NCBI GenBank assembly: GCA_000934385.1
Contig: KN880433.1
Span: forward strand, 186,001-250,000
Origin: Cylindrobasidium torrendii FP15055 ss-10
Taxonomy: Eukaryota > Basidiomycota > Agaricomycetes > Agaricales > Physalacriaceae
Reading direction: 5' to 3'
Length of the DNA: 64,000 bases
This document shows, one piece after another, positions 58,541 through 64,000 of the stretch (positions within the stretch are counted from its first letter, which is position 1; every line of letters begins with the position of its first letter). A program made the translations under genes and the position numbers. Under the pieces are notes generated by a model. It was not told the DNA's origin and made no database searches. It was given only the letters and a program-made list of their open reading frames with translations.

Positions 58541-61052
58541 TTATGCATGTTTCGTTGCCACCTTTGCGGTCAACTGACTGGAGTGCAACTTGTCCTGGAA
58601 GAAATTCTCTCCATAGTCCAGTAGAACCTCTTCTCCCGCCTTGATATCCCGAGCTGTAAGCTTCGTTAAATTACATGCCGCGATCCACATCCCAGTGATA
58701 CATACACGCCCAGAATCCTATCCGATGCTCACCGTTGACGAGGAGTACTGGAAGGGAATTCAATCATCGGACTGCGAAAAGCACACGGCCAAATACTTCG
58801 AGCAAAGCAATTGGCGGTACGACCAGGCGCATGATTGATATACCGTGCCTCGTTACCCACAAAGGTTGCATCTATAGTGTATTCCTTGTTCAGTTGAAAG
58901 AGATAATTTCGACCGCGATGAGTTGCGAGGACTTCGCGCCCCTCGAGGGTGGTATCTCGAATAAGTTCGCCTATATATTCTGCATGGCAAGTCATGCATA
59001 CGCGGATGGACTTTTGGGTTGATGGCCCACCTATGATGTATTCATCCTTTTTCATATCACACAAAGCAAAAACTCCTCGGCCGTAGGTCGCCTTCTTGAC
59101 CAGTAGGTCCTGATGACACGAGTGAACATAGTTTGCGAGACATAAACATTATAATACCTTCCAGATATTCTTCTGGATGGACGTGTTCTTGCATGCATTG
59201 GTCGCATGATAGTCTGGACGCAACTTAGAAAGCGGCGTGCGCAAGCTGATGGGAAAACACACCTCTGTATTCTTCAAGGAAAAGATAGCATGGAAGCTCA
59301 AGTACTTACCGAGCGTTACATGCCGTGCACAAGTAAGGATCACATTCTCTACCACTTTTTCTGCAGGGACATTGTCCTATCTCGCACTGATCTTGACAAG
59401 AACAGCCCTTAGCGCGCCGTGGACCTACAGAAGCATTCAAGACGACCATAATGAGTTTTTCAGGGCGGAAAGACTTACATACGTCCTGCTCGCATCGACA
59501 GGCCTCTTGACACTGCACGTCCTCTTTCAAACAAATACACGAAGCAGTAGAAGCTTCCATGCAGGATCTGCCTGGATGGTAGCACGGCGCATTCCTAACC
59601 AAGCGCAATGAGGCTCGCTAACCAAACCGAACTTGAATTCAACGTACGGCGACCATTGCGTCGTGTCGCGCATTTCTACAAGATAGTTAGACAACGCCTT
59701 TTCGGGTTTAGGGACGATGTTGACGTACGGATCTCTCGCTTCGTATTGACGAGTCTTGTACGTCGTGCCTTGGGTTTCGGCGGTTCATTGAAAATGGTAT
59801 CATCTGAGATCAGTTCGCGTCGTTTCGCGTATACCTCACTGGTGGTCATTCGCCGAATGCTAAAGCCATGATGTGAACTCACCTGACGACATGGCATTTG
59901 ACATATCACAGCGAGTGTGCAAGGACTTTCGTCAGGCATCTCTTCAAGCACATATTTGAGGGCAAGGAGGTCGTCTTCTTTCCACATAGTAGCTGCCTAC
60001 GCGTATTGGAATAAAATAACTTGGAGCAATCATACGACAGTACCTGCGTGGCTTCGTCGTTGGTGAATGTGATGAAGCAGTCTGTCCCGCAAGGACCGCC
60101 ACCACATATATCTTTTAGTTCTCCGCTTCGGAGACGTGCCCGTTTTTTCATAGGGACACCGGTCGTATAAACTGCATTCCTATGTTAGATGCCAAGCACA
60201 CAGACGAGATTCACTGCACTTACTGTGCGTTGGACATAGAAAGGTCAGACAATTGGGACAGTTACAAAATTCTCCAACCATTGCGGCACGCCTGTCTGCT
60301 TCTGCCACTGGGTCTTCAGCAGGAAGTTCAAGAGCGGGCCAGTTCGGGAAATCTCTGAATAGACCGCAGAGTCAAACAAACTTTGCAACAAAATGCGTTG
60401 CTCAAATTACCGTTCTCTGTTGGCCATTCGTTTCCCCTTGCCATTGACCTTCTCCGGTGAATGGCGATGTATGCGCAGTGGAAGGACGTCTAGCTTGTCT
60501 ATTTCCTGGAAGGAAAGACCCAACTCTCTGTGCATTCTGCATGCTGCTGTGAGGCATACCAGATCCCCTGCGCAGCATTCAGAGCTCGAGCAACACAAAA
60601 AAGAATGCCAGGGTCAGGCTCAACTCGAACTCACAGTTCGGATTATGCCTGGCCATATCATCCCAGTCAAACGCGTCGTATTCCGAAGCAAAGCTACGCC
60701 AATCGAATGTCTTGTCGTCAAGAAAGGGAATGGCAGCAAGTGAACTCGCGTCGTCGCCCTTGAATATATTACGGTCTGCAAGTGGAGACGACTCGTACAG
60801 CGCTGCCGATGAGAAAGGTTCTATAACATTAATAACTAGCTCTTTTGGATCCTGTTCAATTGCATTTGGCCGGTTCCACGGAAGCACGTATCGAGTGGCA
60901 TTCTGTGTAGTCCTGGCTGACTTTAAGGATTTTAGGCTTAAGCGGGAATCTTCTGCATCCCAAGCGGTGAATTCTTCAAGAACAGCCGCGAATATGGTCG
61001 TTGCTCTTTCCATGACTTGGGACATGTTTTCAAGGTCGACCGAGGCTTGCAT
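58541..61052 (-). CDS. EZH2: E(z)/EZH2-type histone H3K27 methyltransferase
   Basis: Many exons. The middle has a Cys-rich segment (GEFCNCPNCLTFLCPTH; GGGPCGTDCFITF) and a SANT-like region (WKEDDLLALKYVLEEMPDES). The CXC domain is clear: CICLKEDVQCQEACRCEQD and AKGCSCQDQCEIGQCPCRKS then GRECDPYLCTAC. The SET domain reads ATYGRGVFALCDMKKDEYI, GNEARYINHAPGRTANC and GEEVLLDYGENFF. CXC plus SET in this order is diagnostic of E(z), the catalytic subunit of PRC2. The 5' end is uncertain: the first in-frame ATG is at 61052, and the open frame extends to about 61157. Confidence 0.9.
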
Positions 61053-61242
61053 GGTGGTCGCAGGTAGGAAAGAGGATATTGATGCCAGATCACGATCGGC
61101 AACAATGATTGGTCGTTTGAGAGGCAGTGGCACGCATTTTCCGCGAGAAAAAATCAATGAGATAGTGTATGTCCTACTTATTACGCCTTCTACATATATC
61201 CCCTACATCTACCTTACAACAACAATATTCAGTCCAAGGCAC

Positions 61243-64000
61243 TCACGACCACGGATTAGCTGCAAACGTCCCTTCCGCCTTCTTCCCTCTGCCCACCTGG
61301 TCAGGTATCTTCCATGGCATCACACTGTCTCCTCCTGACGTGATACTCCCATCCGCACCTCCAAATGATAGCCCTCCTGCACTTGAGCCACTTCCACCAA
61401 ACGGATCCCCTCCCAAAAATGGATTTCCACTCATCGGCAACGGCGGGGGCCCATAGCCCGACTGCAATGAGAACGGATTTGCAGTCAACGACGCTGTCGA
61501 CGCTCCAAACGAACTCATGCTCCCATTGCCATAGACACCCCCACCGTGTTGGTTCAAGCTATTGAATCCAGGTTTCGCATTTGCCGCAGCGAACGACGCT
61601 TGGCTTCCCACATCCCAATCACCTGCATCCCCATACGGCCCGTAACCCACTGTCGACACAGACGCAGAGCTTCCAAACGCAGGCGTCGAGTATGGGTACC
61701 TGTCTTCGTCTTCGTCTAACGACGCTGAACGCAGCGGACTCGACACCATCCTCGGCGTCGGCGTGCTCGACGGTATCCTCGGGGTTGTGCTAGGCCCAGC
61801 CTGTGCGGTATGCAGCCTCGGCATGGACTCTGTCCGATTCGAAGGCGGGGGAGGCACGATAGGCGCATGCTCCTGCTTCATCTCAGCGGTGTCCGTCTTC
61901 TCGATTGTTTCTCGGATAGCCGACAGATCGAAGCCAGCCAACTTCGGGACAGTGCTTTCTGGTATCGTTATCGTTTCCGCTGGCTTTATGGGCTCTGCCT
62001 CTGCTGATGGTCTAGTCGGCGTGACGGGTAAAGGCAATCTGGACGGTGTAGGTGGTGTGGATGGCCGTGCTTCCCTTGGCGGTAGATCATCATCACCGGT
62101 GCTCTCTGTCGAAGCCCTCGGCGTCTTTTTCCACGTAGACGTAGACGGCGGTCGACTTGTCTTTGTCGCTTCCACATTCCTTTTCCTCGAGAACCAGCCC
62201 TTATTCGCAGGCTCCTCACCCTCCTTCACCACAATCCTCTCTTCCTCGAAATCAGGTGCCTGTAAAACTCTCGTGAGCAATACCATAAAAAAGGGAAGGA
62301 AAAACGCACCTCTGGCTCATCGAAATAATCTGAAAACACTGGAAAGCCTAGCTGGTCGAGGATAAGAGGCATAAATGTCCGGTAACTCATATGTCCGGCA
62401 ATCTTGTCTGTCACATCCACATTCTCCAGCCCCGGCACACCTTCCATAGGCCTCAGACCCGCTACAGTCCCTACACCACCACTCGTCGCGCGAAACAGAT
62501 AATTCAACACCCAATCATTCCGCGCGTAGGCATTCACAAACCGTCCAGACACCACCGAACGCATTTCAATCCATGTCTTCTGTGCTGCAGAGACCGTTGT
62601 CCCCAACAGAAACACATCCTGCACAATCCCGTAGGCTTTGTGCTTTGCCAGCTCTACAAGCGCGTAGAAGATAACGCGTGCGCCAAGGGAAAATCCAATG
62701 AGTGTGATAGGCCGCACACCCAGATGTCGATTCATCAGCACATCTGCAAGCACGTATCCCGCCGCCTTTGCACGGTCAAGTGAGTTGTTCCAAGGGTTGT
62801 CGATGAGATATCCCAGCTTGGTCAATACTATGAGCTCGTCAGTGGGTCCGCATCCTTTGGTGTATCATACACACCTATAGGCCATTGTAAAGCACCCATC
62901 AACGCAGTCATTACAGTCGCAGACAAGACCGTCTGCCCAAGCGATGACAACACCTCCGTTGTCAATATCCTCAGCGCACTTCCCGTCTCCCGAATCATTT
63001 CAGGCTCCCACAGCACGCTAAACAAATCGCCGACAATGGGGTCCAACACACTAAACGGCAATCTTGGGTCATCCTGAGGTCCATTCAAGAATCTGCTGGG
63101 CATCAGCGAGGCCGACATGGTGGACGAATAATACGAACCCAGGAACAGTAATAATGCAGTTTACACGCTTGTTGTTGTGTAAAGGAAGGAGGTCAAACTG
63201 GCGGACTTGTTGTGTCCGTTTAAGCATGGCCTTGGTCGCAATACCCGACCCGGTAAGCACTCCTCCAGTTGTAATGACGGCCGCTCCTCCGGCGCCTGCA
63301 AGGAATCCCGTCGTTCCAGTAATCCCGACCGTTGTCAGCGCTGCACCCAGTCCAGCACCAATGACCGGTGCAAGCAGTCCTGCGGATAAACCAATGACTA
63401 GTCCACCGCCAAGTGTCGCTAGACCGAGCATCATATACCGCTTGTTGCGGCCGGATTTCTTGCGGCCCTCAATGACCTCTTCGTTCTCCATACGCTCGAC
63501 GTCCTCTTGGATTTCCAGAGCCTCCGTCACGCGGCTCTCGAAACGAACGACATCGACCCATCCAAGGCCGAGATGAAGGGCGACTTCTTCGAGCAAGACA
63601 CGCGACCGGGCATCATATACACTGTCTGCGATGAGGATGAGAAACAGGTCACAGAGAATGGTCCATCGCATATCGAGCGTAACATCCTTGTTCGTCGTTG
63701 AAAGCGTTGTAGTCACACCGGGTATAGACGCCGTAGTGGTATCATGCAGAATCTGTGCCGTCGTTTGAAATTGTTTCTCTGTATTCGGGGAGATTGGTCC
63801 AGAGGGGAGAGACGGAGGGACCGTGATGGACTCAGCCACATCGTCCGATTCCTCTTCCGCCTTGGCCGTATCCTCTTGCTCCTTCTTCAGCGCAGCCTTT
63901 GGGTCGTATTCCGGATTAGCCACGGTATGCGTCGTCATCAGTGCGGGAACGAGGTCCGCGGGGATAACGCCATGCTCGCCCAGACTCTCTATCATCTTCT
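61243..64000 (-). CDS. DUF726 (TMCO4-like) membrane-associated hydrolase-fold protein, 5' truncated
   Basis: The gene reads leftward and its 5' part lies beyond the window. Seen in order: an acidic linker, then DMRWTILCDLFLILIADSVY and HLGLGWVDVVRFESRV. A Gly/Ala-rich double membrane segment (LGLATLGGGLVIGLSAGLLA; FLAGAGGAAVITTGGVLTGS) follows. The alpha/beta-hydrolase part contains the nucleophile elbow GFSLGAR, ALMGALQWP and FVNAYARNDWVLNYLF. The C-terminal 330 aa are disordered. Known members include yeast YFL034W and animal TMCO4; substrate unknown. Family assignment is firm because the Gly-rich hairpin and GFSLGAR occur in the expected order. Confidence 0.92.

Overview
This window looks like nuclear DNA of a filamentous basidiomycete, most likely an Agaricomycete. 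The evidence is dense genes on both strands, introns of about 45-60 bp with GTRNGT-type donors and CTNAY-like branch points, and gene families typical of that group (DUF7330, BCS1-like AAA ATPases, RTA1-type membrane proteins, a Dicer and an E(z)-type methyltransferase). No prokaryotic features, rRNA, CRISPR array or confident tRNA were seen. Gene models were assembled by eye from open frames, splice signals and family motifs; exon edges are inferred.

Layout. 0-2.3 kb: sparse, with possible gene remnants. 2.3-11.7 kb (+): a disordered nuclear-type protein, the complex I subunit NDUFA1, a 2OG-Fe(II) oxygenase and a complete Dicer. 11.7-14.5 kb (-): lipoate-protein ligase, a small conserved protein and an ankyrin protein with a probable frameshift. 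15.1-19.5 kb: a BCS1-like ATPase, NDUFA8 (-), a small acidic-tailed protein and a nitroreductase. 19.7-24.6 kb (-): a two-finger GATA factor and an unrecognised Cys-motif protein. 25.6-31.3 kb: a WD40 protein, a coiled-coil protein, NDUFAF3 and a NOP15-like RRM protein. 31.7-34.9 kb: an RTA1-family gene broken by a 1,350-bp terminal-inverted-repeat element that itself holds a small intron-bearing gene, followed by a 330-bp MITE. 35.2-43.3 kb: DUF7330 protein, EVE protein, PI-specific phospholipase C, SET-domain protein and TOM20. 43.4-47.2 kb: PP4 regulatory subunit 3. 48.5-53.6 kb (-): a seven-helix membrane protein with a very long loop and tail, then a single-pass surface protein. 54.3-64 kb: TRM10, U5-40K, a disordered protein, E(z) and a DUF726 protein cut by the window edge.

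Most genes are housekeeping and are not a pathway cluster. Three concern mitochondrial complex I (NDUFA1, NDUFA8, NDUFAF3). TOM20 and lipoate ligase are also mitochondrial. Dicer (RNA silencing) and E(z) (H3K27 methylation) mean both silencing routes are encoded. The most unusual locus is the transposon-disrupted RTA1 gene at 31.7-34.9 kb, where a non-autonomous TIR element appears to carry a captured, spliced host gene.
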